The position numbers and the translations under genes are program-made. The notes beneath the pieces are model-generated. The model was not told the DNA's origin. It saw only the letters and a list, made by a program, of their open reading frames with translations, and did not search any database. DNA of 64,000 nucleotides from Trametes villosa (Eukaryota > Basidiomycota > Agaricomycetes > Polyporales > Polyporaceae), in NCBI GenBank assembly GCA_002964805.2, contig PUDQ02000016.1, positions 124,001-188,000 of the forward strand, in the 5' to 3' direction. This document shows positions 39,163 through 50,370 of the stretch, in pieces (positions within the stretch are counted from its first letter, which is position 1; the number at the start of each line of letters is the position of its first letter).

Positions 39163-41987
39163 ATGGCTTCACAAGACTCTGCGCTCAGCGATACCCTCCA
39201 TAACGTCCATCTCGAGGATAGAGGAGCTACCGACGCGGTGATTGACCCTTGGAAAGATACCCCTTCCACCGCGCGACCTGGAGATGCCTCGGACGGATCC
39301 ACAAGTGCTCTAGATCCTGGTTCGAATACTATCCAAGGTGGATCTGCCATACCCGACGCGAATGCAAGCAATATACCGGGGAACTCAGACATTCTGCTTG
39401 AGTTTGATCCACTAGCGGATGCGGAAACTAAGGCAGCTCGTACTTCGGGGACGACATCTGCTGCTCATTCACCACCCCCCGCTCCCATTGACGTCCAAGG
39501 AGAGGTTTCAACAAACGCAGAGGCACTTAGCTCCGCATCGCTTTCTTCTGGACCTGCTCCGACGCCTCCACATACGCCGCCGCCTTCTAACCGTTCCTCG
39601 TCGCCCATACCTGCGTTTCCCGCCCTCGCCGCGCTTGCACGAACATTCGCCCTTCCGCTCACCTCCCGAGGTCAGCGTCCACGTTCACTCGACACCGCCG
39701 CTGCAGTTCCGTCTCCTGCTACCATTTCCTCCTTTGCGAAGCAGCAAGACGCCTCTCCACAATCCCGCCTTCACGATGTCCCGGCCAGTCGTAGTCAGGA
39801 CGTCGCGTCGAGCGGGAGCGGCCGCAGCACTCCGTCAGGGAAAGGGAAGGATTTGGAGCCTCCACAGTTCGATTTCCAGAAATTCCTGGACCAGATGAAG
39901 GCGAAGGGCGCGGAGCCCGTGGCGAAATATCTCCGGTCGTATGTCAGTGTGTTCGCGTCCCACATGGAAGGCGCTAACGGCCTTCACAGATTTTTGAGCA
40001 ACTTCGCCAAACGCACGTTCACGGTCAATGACCAGGTTAAGCTGATCAACGACTTCCTGAATGTGAGCTACTTCAGAAACACATCTGTCTCCTCGTGCTC
40101 ATTGTGAAGCCAGTTCATCTCTGCTCGTATGCGAGATAGCGAAGTATGGCGGAACGCGGCGGAAGCCGAGTTCGACAATGCTATGGAGGGCATGGAGAAA
40201 CTCGTCATGAATCGGCTGTATGAATTGTGGGTAGCTGCCTTGCGTAGAGCACGACTCGCAGATCTCGTCGCTAACCATGTGGTAGCACCTTCACGCCTCA
40301 AGTAGCGAAAGCCGTACCACCGCGTCCAGTGACTGCGGATGATCTCGAGCGCGATCGTGTGCTCTCCCAGCGGATAGCGCTCTTCAAGTGGATAGAGCCG
40401 AAGCATCTGGATGTCCCCGAGGGTGAGGGGAGCGAAGGTTTCCTGATGTTCGCGCAACAAGGTCTGCGCCTCCTCGTTCGAACCCTTGCGCCTCCCCGCT
40501 CAATTTGCTGGAACGTGACACAACAGAGCTGCTCAAGATCAACCACTACAAGGCCCCGCGCGATAAGCTGATCTGCATACTAAACACCTGCAAGGTCATC
40601 TTTGGTCCGCCTCTGCTTGTCTCGATTCGGAGCGTATCCTGATATTCATTCTACAGGGCTGATACGACATCTACGGAAGGACGAGAGTGCAGATACGTTC
40701 GTGCCGATCTTGATCTATGTTGTCCTGAAGGCGAACCCCCCTCATTTGTTGTCGAATGTCGAGTACGTGAACATAGTTTATGCGGCGTGCTTGAAGCTCA
40801 CCCGCTCGCCCTCACTAGGTTCATCAACCGCTTCCGCAACCCGGCGAAGCTACAGAGTGAAGCTGGATACTACCTGTCTAGTTTGGCGAGTCTCCACCTG
40901 TTGTTTGCGTTTCATGACCATGCTAACTTTGTGCAGATGGGTGCCGTTTCATTCATAGAGACAATGGATCACACGTCGCTCTCAAACATCACTCAAGAGG
41001 AGTTCGAGAGGTCTGTCAACGTCTAGGAGCGCTATTGTCAGTGCTCATATGGAAAGCAGGAACGTCGAAGATGCAATACAGTCCCTTCCGAGCACGGGTT
41101 CCCAAACCCCAGAGCGCGGGTTCACTGCGGCTCCCGAGTTCTCGGGGACAGTAACACCGCCACGCTTCGCTGGATCCACGGCATCCCATACCGGTGAAGA
41201 GTCCGCCCAGCCTCTTTCCCTGCCTACGCCCGGCCAGACGCTCGGAGACGACGCACGACGCTTCTTGCAAAAGACGGGAGACACCATCTCCAAGCCGCTC
41301 AACGCCATCAGCCGGATATTCAACGAGGTGCTCGACGGCGCCGAGGACACGCTCTCTTACCTCCCAGGCCCCTTCGCGCCGCTCGAACTGGGCCGAGAAC
41401 AGCAGGAGCAGCAGCTCTACGCGCAAGACGGCCACTCTGCATACCCGCAGGGCTACCCACAGACGCCATCCGGCGCCGGCGCAGAGGGCCAATCGTATCA
41501 GCCGCCCCTACAACCTCCCTACAAGCCGCGCGTACGACGAGCATCCCCGCAACCCTCGCCGCAGCCCTCCATCCGGTCAGCGTCGTCGGCGCAATTCCCC
41601 CTGCTGCCCCCAGACGACACGCCTACCCGGGCGCGCGCACACAGCGTCGGGCCGTACACGAACCAGGCCCTCGCAATTGGACCCTCGCAGCAGGCGCAGA
41701 CGGGCGCGCTGCAGCCGCCGCGGCTGCACTCACTTGTGCAGGGCGAGCGTGGGCTGCACGTGCCGTCGCCGCACGTGTCGCGCACGCCGACGCCGGCGCT
41801 GGACATCGCGGGGCTGCAGGACGAGATCGACCGCGCGCACGAGAAGGCGGCGGTCGCCGCGCGCGCGACGCTGCGGCAGATCTTCCCGACGACGGACCCG
41901 GAGGTAGTGGAATGGGTGCTGGAGGCGAACGAGGGCGACCTGGGGAAGAGCATCGAGGCGCTGTTGGAGATGAGCAGCGCGGCGTAG
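39163..41987 (+). CDS. VPS9 and CUE domain Rab5-family exchange factor (Vps9/Rabex-5 type)
   Basis: Guanine nucleotide exchange factor for Rab5/Vps21 GTPases in the endosome-to-vacuole pathway. Exons 39163-39938, 39990-40062, 40114-40226, 40286-40461, 40527-40604, 40657-40762, 40819-40885, 40937-41010 and 41060-41987 give 796 residues. Residues 1 to about 230 are Ser/Pro-rich and disordered. A helical bundle (FDFQKFLDQMKAKGAEPVAK) precedes the VPS9 core, about 320-470: KAPRDKLICILNTCKVIFG, ADTFVPILIYVVLKANPPHL, then FINRFRNPAKLQSEAGYYL and GAVSFIETMDHTSL. The C-terminal about 50 residues form a CUE ubiquitin-binding domain (LRQIFPTTDPEVVEWVLEA; EGDLGKSIEALLE). The intron at 40886-40936 would be GC-AG and is 51 nt long, so its retention keeps the frame. 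Confidence 0.92.
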
Positions 41988-42384
41988 GTACGCGGTGCGT
42001 CGTGTCTCGAGTAGGACTCCCCGTGGGCTATAGATTCGCATTCAGGATGGCTAGTGGCTTCCGCGGACGTTTGTGAGTGAGATTTCCAGCTAGCATGGTG
42101 AGCTCCAGTACCGTGCCTTGCCGCCCATTCTATCGGACCACAGTGGACCGCGCTGCAGATCCAACATACATGCACTTCCAAGGATGCCGGCCGGATAGCG
42201 ATTGAGTTTCATTCAGGTGGGCTACCACAGCCACAACACGCCTGAACCTCCAGCACAATGTCGCGCACCGGGCGTGCCTCTCCTCTTAAGACCCCACAGA
42301 ACCCGGGTGAACCTCCTATAGGTCTACATCCTCAGGGTCTCTCTGAGTTGTACTGTCTGGTATGTTTTTCTTGTGCGACAGGCA
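41988..42384. other. Spacer between Vps9-like gene and BTB copy 2
   Basis: 397 bases with the 3' UTR of one gene and the leader of the next. No distinct motif was seen. Confidence 0.4.
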
Positions 42385-44158
42385 ATGTCTAGATTTGCGG
42401 CTGATGCATCGATTTGTCAGTTACAGCCCTTGTGTCCGAGCTCAAGCACGCAATCGACGATGGAGTCAAAGCTAGCATCCTCGCCGTTCGATAGACAGAA
42501 CGCAGACGTTGTCTTGCGCAGCGCCGACGGCATCGAGTTCCGAGTCTACAGCCAGATTCTCGCCATGGCTTCTCCCGTGTTCGAAGACATGTTCGTCGTC
42601 GGCCAACCCCATGGAGGAAACCTCTCAGACAAGCAAGAGGCGGCCGTGGTACCTCTAACAGAAGACAGCCGCACACTCGATGCTCTTCTCCGTATCTGTT
42701 ACCCCATCGAAAGACCCGCCGAAGCCCACTCTCTCGAAGACATCCCGCCCCTCCTCACAGCCGCACTAAAGTACTTGATGCCGTTACCAACTTCTATGCT
42801 CAAGCACGAAGTCATCTCCTTGGCTCGGGCGAGACCGCTCCAGGTCTGGGCGATCGGATGTCAACTCGGCTTAGAAGATGTCGCGCGGGCGGGCGCAGAG
42901 GCCACGCTCCACTTCACAAGCCTCGGGACCTACAACTATGTGCGCGAGTTCGTACCGGTGAAGGAGTTTATCCGGGATGCACGCAGTGTCTCTGCTGGCG
43001 ACTACTTTCGAATCCTCGAGTTTCATCGGCTCAAAGGGGTCGTTCCTCCAGGATTTCTATTCACGCGCCCTCCATCGGCAACAACACGAGACAATGCCGC
43101 TTCCCAGTCCTGCGTTCTTGGCGCCATCCCAACCCCAGGCGGTTTCTTTGCGTCCATCGCCTTCCCAGACGTCATCTGCCGCGCAGCCGATGGCCCAGAG
43201 TACCCTCTCCACAGGGGCATGCTGTGCATGGCGTCCCCTGTGCTCTACAAGAAGGTTCTAACTGCGAAACCAACTCTTCCCGGACGTTCTGCTGCAAGCG
43301 AACAGGCGGACGTCGACCAACTGGCAATGCCAATCATCGAATTCGCGGAGGACGGGGCAGTTCTGGAGGTGTTGCTCCGATCCTGCTACCCGTGGGACTC
43401 GCACCTCCCCGACGATATTCCTTTGCTGCTCGCTGTGCTCGAAGCTGCCGACAGATACCAGATGGTGAACCTCGCGGGCTCGATCAGGTTGCACTGGACA
43501 TCGATGGTCGCTCGAATCCCCCTATCTACCTATTTTGCTGCCTCCCAGGCCGGCCTCCTCGAAGATGCTCGGGTGGCTGCCAGGTATTCGCTGCGGTCGT
43601 CGCTTCGTGGTGAATATGTGGTGGAGATGGAGACTTCCAGTGCTCAGAGCTATCAACGCCTCATAGATTATCACGATCGCGCAAGAGGTATCGCGACCGC
43701 CGCTGCACGAACTTGTTTCAACCTGGGGCAAGGCCCTCCAACCCAAGACGCGGCAGCCACTCTAGGGGCATGCTACTCTGACTACGCCGGTGAGTGCAAG
43801 AACTGTACCAAGAACGTCTCCCACGCTGACGACAAAGGCTGCAACGACGGGTGTCAAGGCTTTCGTGGAGAGAGCTGGCTTCGGGAGCGTCGGACGAGCT
43901 ACCTCCAGCATCTTTCGGAGCGCCCTGGAGACGTGTTTGCGTCCGACATCGCGCTGTTCAGGAGCTCTGCGACACATACCCTTGGGGGATGGCCCTGGTG
44001 TGCCTCTTGCTTCCGCGTAGCAACTGGCATTGTGAACCTTGGATCGTCTTTGCCGGATAGGGTTTCAGCGGCGCTGGACCAGGTACTGTCATATTTCTCA
44101 CGTGGAATGCGTACCTCGGTTTCAATGCATACTCATTGGCCTATAGATCCAGCTTTGA
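42385..44158 (+). CDS. BTB/POZ two-unit protein, copy 2, with Cys-rich C-terminal region
   Basis: Intact member of the local BTB family. Exon 1 is 42385-44082. A proposed last exon at 44147-44158 adds only IQL and a stop; without splicing the frame ends at 44229. The total is 569 residues when spliced. A second in-frame ATG at 42460 (MESKLASSPFD) is an equally good start. Unit 1 is at about 35-160 (NADVVLRSADGIEFRVYSQI), unit 2 at about 258-380 (FPDVICRAADGPEYPLHRGM), each followed by helices. Residues about 460-545 have many cysteines: CYSDYAGECKNC, then CNDGC, and finally a CASC pair, a plausible zinc site. The CxxC pair is shared with copies 3 and 4, but the earlier Cys cluster is seen only here. 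Function is unknown. Confidence 0.82.
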
Positions 44159-44641
44159 CGATATCCAGCCTCAAGATGTGTACTACACCTCTACAAGTGC
44201 GCTCAACAATGCGTCTGTGCACTATCTGAGTGCTTGCTAATCTCTCGGCAGCAAGTGATTGTTGAGCTGAGCACACGGACCCGAATACCAAAGCCGCGGC
44301 GTTGCGAGAAACGCGAATTGCGACCTCAATTGTCCGGTAGTACTGTGATGGTACCAGTAGTAGGGAGCCCCAAGTAATACGTAGATTCGTCTGATTAGAT
44401 GGCTAGTACTAGTTCCGACTCTAATGCGAGTTGTAGGCCATCGACTTTTAGCAAATAAGTGATGCTGCAGATCAACGTACGTACATAAGACCAAAGAATG
44501 CCTGCCCGCTAACGCACTGTGAACGCATGCTTTCACCAGGCCTACTCATCGCGGAATCCGACTGTCCACAACTCTCACCATTCGAAATTCGACTCGCCTC
44601 CATTCAACTCCTACCATCGTCTCTGTCGCACTTGCGTTGAC
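44159..44641. other. Upstream region of BTB copy 3
   Basis: 483 bases without a gene. The block just before BTB copy 3 (about 44495-44520) resembles the block before copy 4 (about 46780-46805): both contain the words CCCGCTAACGC. The tandem duplication therefore seems to include promoter DNA. Confidence 0.5.
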
Positions 44642-46341
44642 ATGGTTTCACAGGATACACACGCACATCCATTCACCGATACTGTTGGAGCGGACATCGT
44701 CTTCCGTTCGTCAGACAACGTCGACTTCCTGTTACACAAGAGTATCCTCTCCTTCGCTTCCGACTTCTTCAGAGACTTGTTCAGCCTCCCCCAACCCGTG
44801 TTGCCCCAGTCGCATGCAACAGACAACTCGAAGCTCGCCACTCAGATGGACATAGAGAGAAGCGAACTCACGGCCAAAGGCTTGCCGGTTGTGCACGTTA
44901 CGGAGCCGGGCAACGTTCTCGAGAATCTCTTCCGGCTCTGCTATCCGATCGCAGATCCATCGCTGCAGGCCTTCGAGCAGGTGCGCCCAACGCTGGAGGC
45001 AGCTATGAAGTACCAGATGCAGGAAGCCATCGCGATCACCACTCAGAGTCTACTGGATCTCACCCCGGTCGCTCCTGTCCGCGTGTACGCCATCGCATGC
45101 CGACTGTCTCTTCCGAAAGTCGTCGCTGCGGCGGCACGAGCCGTCCGGGACCGAAAACTGAAGGATACGTACGAGGCGGAGCTTGAGGATATTTCTGTGG
45201 CTGCCTACCATGAATTGCTCGCATTCTGTGAGCCGCCTCCTACTCCCAGCCATGCCTTTCGCTTCCACAGGGACCGTGGCATCAAACAGACAGACATGAC
45301 GGTGTTGCCAACATCGTACTTCCTCGGCGCACCGGGGACAGCCCACGCCAGTCGGACATGGTCGGTCAAGGCTGGCAGCACTCCTCCGATGTTCAGCCCG
45401 CACGACGCCGAAGTCGTCATCTAAACATGCGACGACGTCCGTCTAGGAGCATCCGAGTCCATTTTGCGGCTATCCTCCGAAGTTTGGAACGGGATGCTTC
45501 TCGAATCCCGCTCCACCGAACCCGGCGCGGTACCCAGAATTCTCTCCTTACCGGAATCAAGCGGCGTGGTCCTGTCCCTCCTCCAGCTCTGCTATCCTAT
45601 CCCTATGAATCCGCTCAACAACCTTCGCGATATTTCTGTGCTCTTGATGGCAGCGAGGAAGTACCAGGTCCCGGCGGCTACAGAGGCGCTGGAGAACGCA
45701 CTGTGGGGCCTTGTGAACGCCCTGGGCTCCAATACCCGGGTCTCCGACCTGCTTTCCGCGTACTTTGCCGGATGTCACCTCGGCATGCCAAAGCTCGCCG
45801 CAGCAGTGATGCTCCGAACCCTACGACAGGACATCGTCAAGAAAGAGGTCAAGACAGTGGAGTCGTTCGGGCTTGCTGCTGGCCACTTGTGGCGCCTGCT
45901 CGATTACCACCGGCGATGCCGCGCGGCCGCTCGTGCTGTCGTCAAGCACGATACGTGGATATCTGATGAGTGGAAGAAGAAGCTGAAGGGGTGCGTGCGT
46001 GAGAGCTCAAGAGGTTTGCCGTGTTGGTGGAAGCCCTACCTGGAGGCGATCGCCAAGGAGCCGTGGCCGAGCAGTATGTCCGTGAAACCGGTGCCTATAC
46101 TAGAGCGAGCGGATCGGCCGGTACTGTTCGGCGATCGGTCCTTATGCGACTTCTGCGCCGTGCCGCGGAACATGCTCGTTCTGTTCAGCCTCGCCAGCGA
46201 GCATCTCGGAGAGACGATGGAAGCGCGGGAAAGGGAGGTGCGTCTGCGAGCATAAGTCTTTGACGAAGTGGCCTCGCATAACATTGACGGTATATCTCCC
46301 AGGTGACTCTACAGGAACCGCCTTGTCCTGCTCCCTCTTGA
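44642..46341 (+). pseudogene. BTB/POZ two-unit protein, copy 3, with in-frame stop
   Basis: Closest relative of copy 4. Unit 1 (VGADIVFRSSDNVDFLLHKS) and the linker are intact over 260 codons. A TAA at 45422-45424 then interrupts. The same frame continues without any further stop through unit 2 (ASESILRLSSEVWNGMLLES) to a donor at 46237, with a last exon proposed at 46303-46341 (VTLQEPPCPAPS). In copy 4 the stop position holds His in EVVIHTADGV; here the codons read TAA ACA TGC. No GT-AG intron removing the stop keeps the frame. Because the rest of the frame is clean, the change looks recent. Alternatives are a separate N-terminal protein, readthrough, or an assembly error. Confidence 0.78.
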
Positions 46342-46915
46342 AAGCCCCTTGGACGCTGCGTCATATCAATGTTGAGTAAAGAAGTACGCACTAGTATATG
46401 ACTCGTAGGGAATCTGCTCACTGTACCCGAATTGATTCACGATTGCGAACCAGGGTCTACGCCCTCTCCATATTCACTATAATGCACTGAACCCGCCCGT
46501 CGCCCAGCTCATGCGGCGCTCGCGTCTACTAGCCCGCGCCTTATCGTCACACTCGGCGAGAACACGAGTACCGCTGAGTACCGGCCCGTTACCAGTGTAG
46601 TGTCCCGTGTTTTTTATCTTATGAAGTGGGAAGAACCTACCGGTCGTGTAGATACCGCTTTGCATTGCAGCGACGCTGGCACGAGCCTATGTTTCAAATA
46701 AGCAGCGTGCATGCGCAGCCGCTTCTACTCACGACACTTCCAACAGACGCAAAACCAAACAACGTGCATTTAGAGGACAAAAGAGCGCCTACCCGCTAAC
46801 GCCTTTCAAGTCGAAGCTCTTTTAAGTCGCTCACAACCTTGACCTCTGCTCCTCTGATGAGTTCTGAGCCACCCTCATCACTTCTATCGCTACCTTCACT
46901 AATCCACGCTTCGCA
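46342..46915. other. Spacer with duplicated J-protein 3' end, upstream of BTB copy 4
   Basis: Holds the 3' flank of copy 3, which matches the 3' flank of copy 4 (for example GAATCTGCTCACTGTACCCG against GAACCTGCTCACTGCACCCG), and the fossil of the J-protein terminal exon described separately. The last 130 bases resemble the leader of copy 3. Confidence 0.6.
46509..46581 (-). pseudogene. Fossil of the J-protein C-terminal exon
   Basis: On the minus strand this stretch reads SAVLVFSPSVTIRRGLVDAS followed by AA and a TGA stop. The true J-protein gene at 48796 ends AVLVLLIATIGHGLSASAA and stop. Word order, stop position and flanks on both sides correspond, with two extra codons and several changes. 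No J domain remains. It lies at the same distance downstream of BTB copy 3 as the real gene does downstream of copy 4, so both came from one duplication. Confidence 0.65.
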
Positions 46916-48636
46916 ATGGACTCACCAGATGCGAGTGGTCTTCATCCATTCACCGATCCTACTACTGGGGCGGATATTGTCTTTCGTTCGTCGGACAATG
47001 TTGATCTCTTGTTGCACAAGGTCGTCCTCGCCCTCGCGTCCGACTTCTTTAAGGACATGTTCAGGCTCCCTCAGCCTGTACGTCCTCTGTCGCATCCGCC
47101 AAACGACTCGGACCTTGCCAGAGCGGACGTGGAGGAAAGCGAGCACACGGCGGAAGGCTTGCCTATTGTGCCCGTCACTGAGTCCGGCGCGGTCCTCGAG
47201 AACCTCTTCCGGCTCTGCTATCCGATCAAGGACCCGCCGCTACAGACCATCGAGCAAGTGCGACCCACGCTGGAGGCTGCCCTGAAGTACCAGATGCCGG
47301 AAGCAATCGCAATCGCTACCCGGAGCCTCCTCGACCTCGTCCCAGTCGCTCCTGTCCGCGTGTACGCTATTGCATGCCGGCTATCTCTCGCGGACGTCGT
47401 CGCTGTGGCGGCACGAGCCGTCCGGGATCAAAATCTGAAGGATAGGTACGAGGCGGAGCTTGAGGATATCTCTGTGAATGCCTATCATCAACTACTGGTG
47501 TTTTGCGAGTCTACCACCAGCCTTCCCTGGGCCAGCTTTTCCCCTGTCGGCTTTTCCTTTGCCGTCCCACCTAGTGCTCCCGCGCGGGTGGGCCGGGTGG
47601 TTGTGCCGCTCCCCCACCGAGCCGGGGCCCCAGGGAGCAGCTACGCCAGTCGGACATACCCCGTTAGGGTCGGCAGCACTCCTCCCATGTTCAAACCGCA
47701 AGGGGCCGAGGTCGTCATCCATACCGCCGACGGTGTCACTCTAGGAGCGTCTGAATCCATACTGCGGCTGTCTTCCGAAGTCTGGAATGGAATGCTCCCC
47801 GAATCCCGTCCCGTCGAGCCCGGGTCCTTCAAGTTGCCCAAGATTCTGTCCCTACTAGAACAGGGCGATACCATCCTCTCGCTTCTCCAGCTCTGCTATC
47901 CGATACCGAAGGTCCCGTTCAATAACCTCCGCGATATACCTGTGCTGTTGACGGCAGCGAGGAAATACAAGATCCAGGTCGCCGTCGACGCGTTGGAGAG
48001 CGCGTTGTGGAACCTCGTGAACGCCCAGGGCCCGAACACCCCCGTCTCCGACTTACTGTTCGCCTACTTCGCTGGTTGTCGTTTGGATATGCCCAAGCTC
48101 TCCGCGGCCGTGGCGTTCCGCACCCTGCGGCAGGACGTCGTCAAGGAGCGTGCCGGGATAGCTGAGTCGTCCGGTGTTGCCGCTGGTCACCTGTGGCGCC
48201 TGCTCGACTACCACCGGCGGTGTCGAGCGGCTGTGCGCGCTGTGGTCGAAGACGATACGTGGATGTCTGAGGAGTGGAAGACAAAGCTGAAGGGCTGCGG
48301 GCCTGCGGACCTTGGAGGTATGCCATGCTGGTGGAAGCCCTATCTGGCTGCGATGGCTAGACAGCCGTGGCCCAGCAGTTTGTCGGCACAATCGGAGTCC
48401 GTACTACAAGGGGTATTCAGTCCTTTCTACGGCAACCCCTCACTATGCAACCTTTGCGCCTCACCGCGGAGCATGCTCGTACTGTTCAGCGCCAGCGAGC
48501 ATGTCAGGGAGACGATGACAGCGCGGGAAAGGGAGGTGCGTCTGCGAGCAAAAATCTTTGACGGAGCCTGGTGTAACGTCCATGATATATCTTCTAGGTG
48601 ACTCTACAATGGCCGCAATGCTCTTCTCCCTCTTGA
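46916..48636 (+). CDS. BTB/POZ two-unit protein, copy 4 (intact)
   Basis: Intact tandem paralogue of copy 3. Exons 46916-48535 and 48598-48636 code 552 residues. The last exon adds VTLQWPQCSSPS, closely matching VTLQEPPCPAPS proposed for copy 3, which supports this splice over reading on to the stop at 48601. Unit 1 is at about 13-130 (TGADIVFRSSDNVDLLLHKV; LFRLCYPIKDPPLQ). Unit 2 starts at about 262 (EVVIHTADGVTLGASESIL; LLQLCYPIPKVPFNNLRDIP). Helical stretches (RVYAIACRLSLADVV; LFAYFAGCRLDMPKL) follow each unit. The C-terminal block has PCWWKPYL and a CNLC pair before SMLVLFS. It converges with the J-protein gene, whose stop is 160 bases away. Role unknown. Confidence 0.87.
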
Positions 48637-48795
48637 AATCTTGGCGTTGTGTCGTACGAATGTTGAACGGAAATGCTATGCACAATATGATCCGTAGAGA
48701 ACCTGCTCACTGCACCCGAATTCACTCACAATCGGATCACGATCCACACTATCTCCAAATCCACTATGATACACTGAACCCGTCCACCGCCCGGC

Positions 48796-49738
48796 TCACG
48801 CAGCGCTCGCGCTCAGCCCATGTCCAATCGTTGCAATCAGGAGCACCAGCACCGCGACGGTCACCGAGCGGCCGAGCATCGACACCGACTCGCTCGACGC
48901 CGGCCCCGGCTCCAACCCCTCCCCAGGGCTGTGGCCAGTGGGCAGCGGCCCCCGCCGCCCCGTTGCGCGCTGCACGTTCGGGTGCGCGAACGGGTCTGTT
49001 TGCCCCCGCGCGTGGTGCCCGTAGTTCGCGTACGGGTGCGGCCTCGCGCCGCCGGGCGGTGGCGGCGGCGGCGAGTAGTAGGAGTAGCGCGGGCCGGAGT
49101 TGGGGCGGCGCGCGTACTCCCAGGCGTGGGTGGCCCCGCGTCGCCGGCCGTCGTAGGACCAGCGTGGGTGTGCGTCGTGTGGCTCGTGTGGGCCGGGTCC
49201 TCCGGGGGATGGGGCAAGCGTGCGGTCGTACGCTCGTCTGTGGGCAACAAGCCGCGTGAGGACGACGCAGCAAGAGAAGAGTAGGAAAGAGGGATAAGAT
49301 GATAGAACATACCGCTTCCGCTCATCGCCGAGGACGGCGTACGCCTCGCTCACCGCCAGGAACTTGGCCTTCGCGCCCGGGTCGGCGTTCACATCTGGGT
49401 GGTACTGCTTGCTGAGCTAGAAGGCCTGGCGGGGTAAGCCCGAGTCTGGGCCGTCCGCCGTCCTGGCGCGGGGCGGCGTGCGTACCTTGTAGAAGCTGGC
49501 CTGCGGTGCACGCGTGAGCGGAGAGGAGGACGCGAGGTGGGAGACGCACCTTGATCTGGTTGCGTGACGCATCCTTGGGTATGTCCAGCGTCTGATAGTG
49601 TCCGTTATGTATGCGAGACGTGGAGAATTGCTGGACGCGGGGGCGGGCTGCGACGGCGGCGAACGGATGTCGTAGTTGGCTCTGTTGCGGGAAGGAGCGG
49701 GGAGCGGAGTAGAGAGACTGGAGCGGAAGTGCTTGCAT
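48796..49738 (-). CDS. J-domain (DnaJ-type) co-chaperone with C-terminal membrane anchor
   Basis: Hsp70 partner protein. Exons in gene order: 49738-49550, 49500-49486, 49416-49313 and 49237-48796, total 249 residues. The J domain starts at about residue 45 (NGHYQTLDIPKDASRNQIK), continues through a 15-nt micro-exon coding ASFYK, and then LSKQYHPDVNADPGAKAKFL with the catalytic HPD triad. The first about 40 residues are Arg/Ser/Gln-rich without acids, so a mitochondrial presequence is likely. The middle is low-complexity and rich in Pro, Tyr, Arg and Gly. A hydrophobic span (SVTVAVLVLLIATIGHGL) sits almost at the C-terminus, so the protein is probably membrane-anchored. Its terminal exon is partly duplicated at 46509-46581. 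Confidence 0.88.
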
Positions 49739-50370
49739 TGTGCGTGAGCGAGAGCGTTCTATGACATGTAAGTGCAATTCTGGGAAACAAAAAGACTAGC
49801 TAGGCGAGACAGCTGAAGGATGCGCAGAGGAAGTGAGAGGAAGTGGCGATGGAGCTGAATGTGAAGGCAAGGTAAAGCGTGGGGTGTTGAGCGTCACCAG
49901 TCATCCCATCTTATCTTATCTCTCGTACCGTCGTTCCGTCTGAGGTACATCCGCATCTGTGTCGCGAGCGCGTGCAGCGTTCGCTCTGCGTCAGTATCAT
50001 ATATAGATGTTGTGCGTGGATCATCGTAGTACGCCGTATATATGTTCGCTCACTCACGCAGAGAATGGCGTGTCTAGTGATGGTATTTATGCAATGATAC
50101 TCGTACATGCGTCCGAGACGCGGGCTCTACCGAAGGACCAACGACCGCTCTGGCCTGCGCGAAACTACAACAGCGCGCGACGCGCGGGCACGCCGGAGGA
50201 GAGAAATAACGGGGTAAGTAGTGGTATGCAGCGTGCGGGACAACAGCTCGATTAGATGGTGCGGGGCGGGGGCGGCGGGACGAGGTATCGATTATGTGCG
50301 TGGGTGCGGGGGCGAAGAAGCGACAGCGACAGCGGAAGCGGAGCGAGCAAGAGGGACGGGGCGGGCGGGC
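49739..50370. other. Spacer between J-protein and HMG-CoA synthase genes
   Basis: 632 bases containing the J-protein promoter and the HMG-CoA synthase 3' UTR. The high-GC stretch from about 50270 adjoins the coding end. No gene seen. Confidence 0.45.

Noticed and set aside
45413..45446. An intron that would remove the TAA in BTB copy 3
   Set aside because: GT at 45413 or 45416 paired with AG at 45446 gives lengths of 34 or 31, too short and not keeping the frame.
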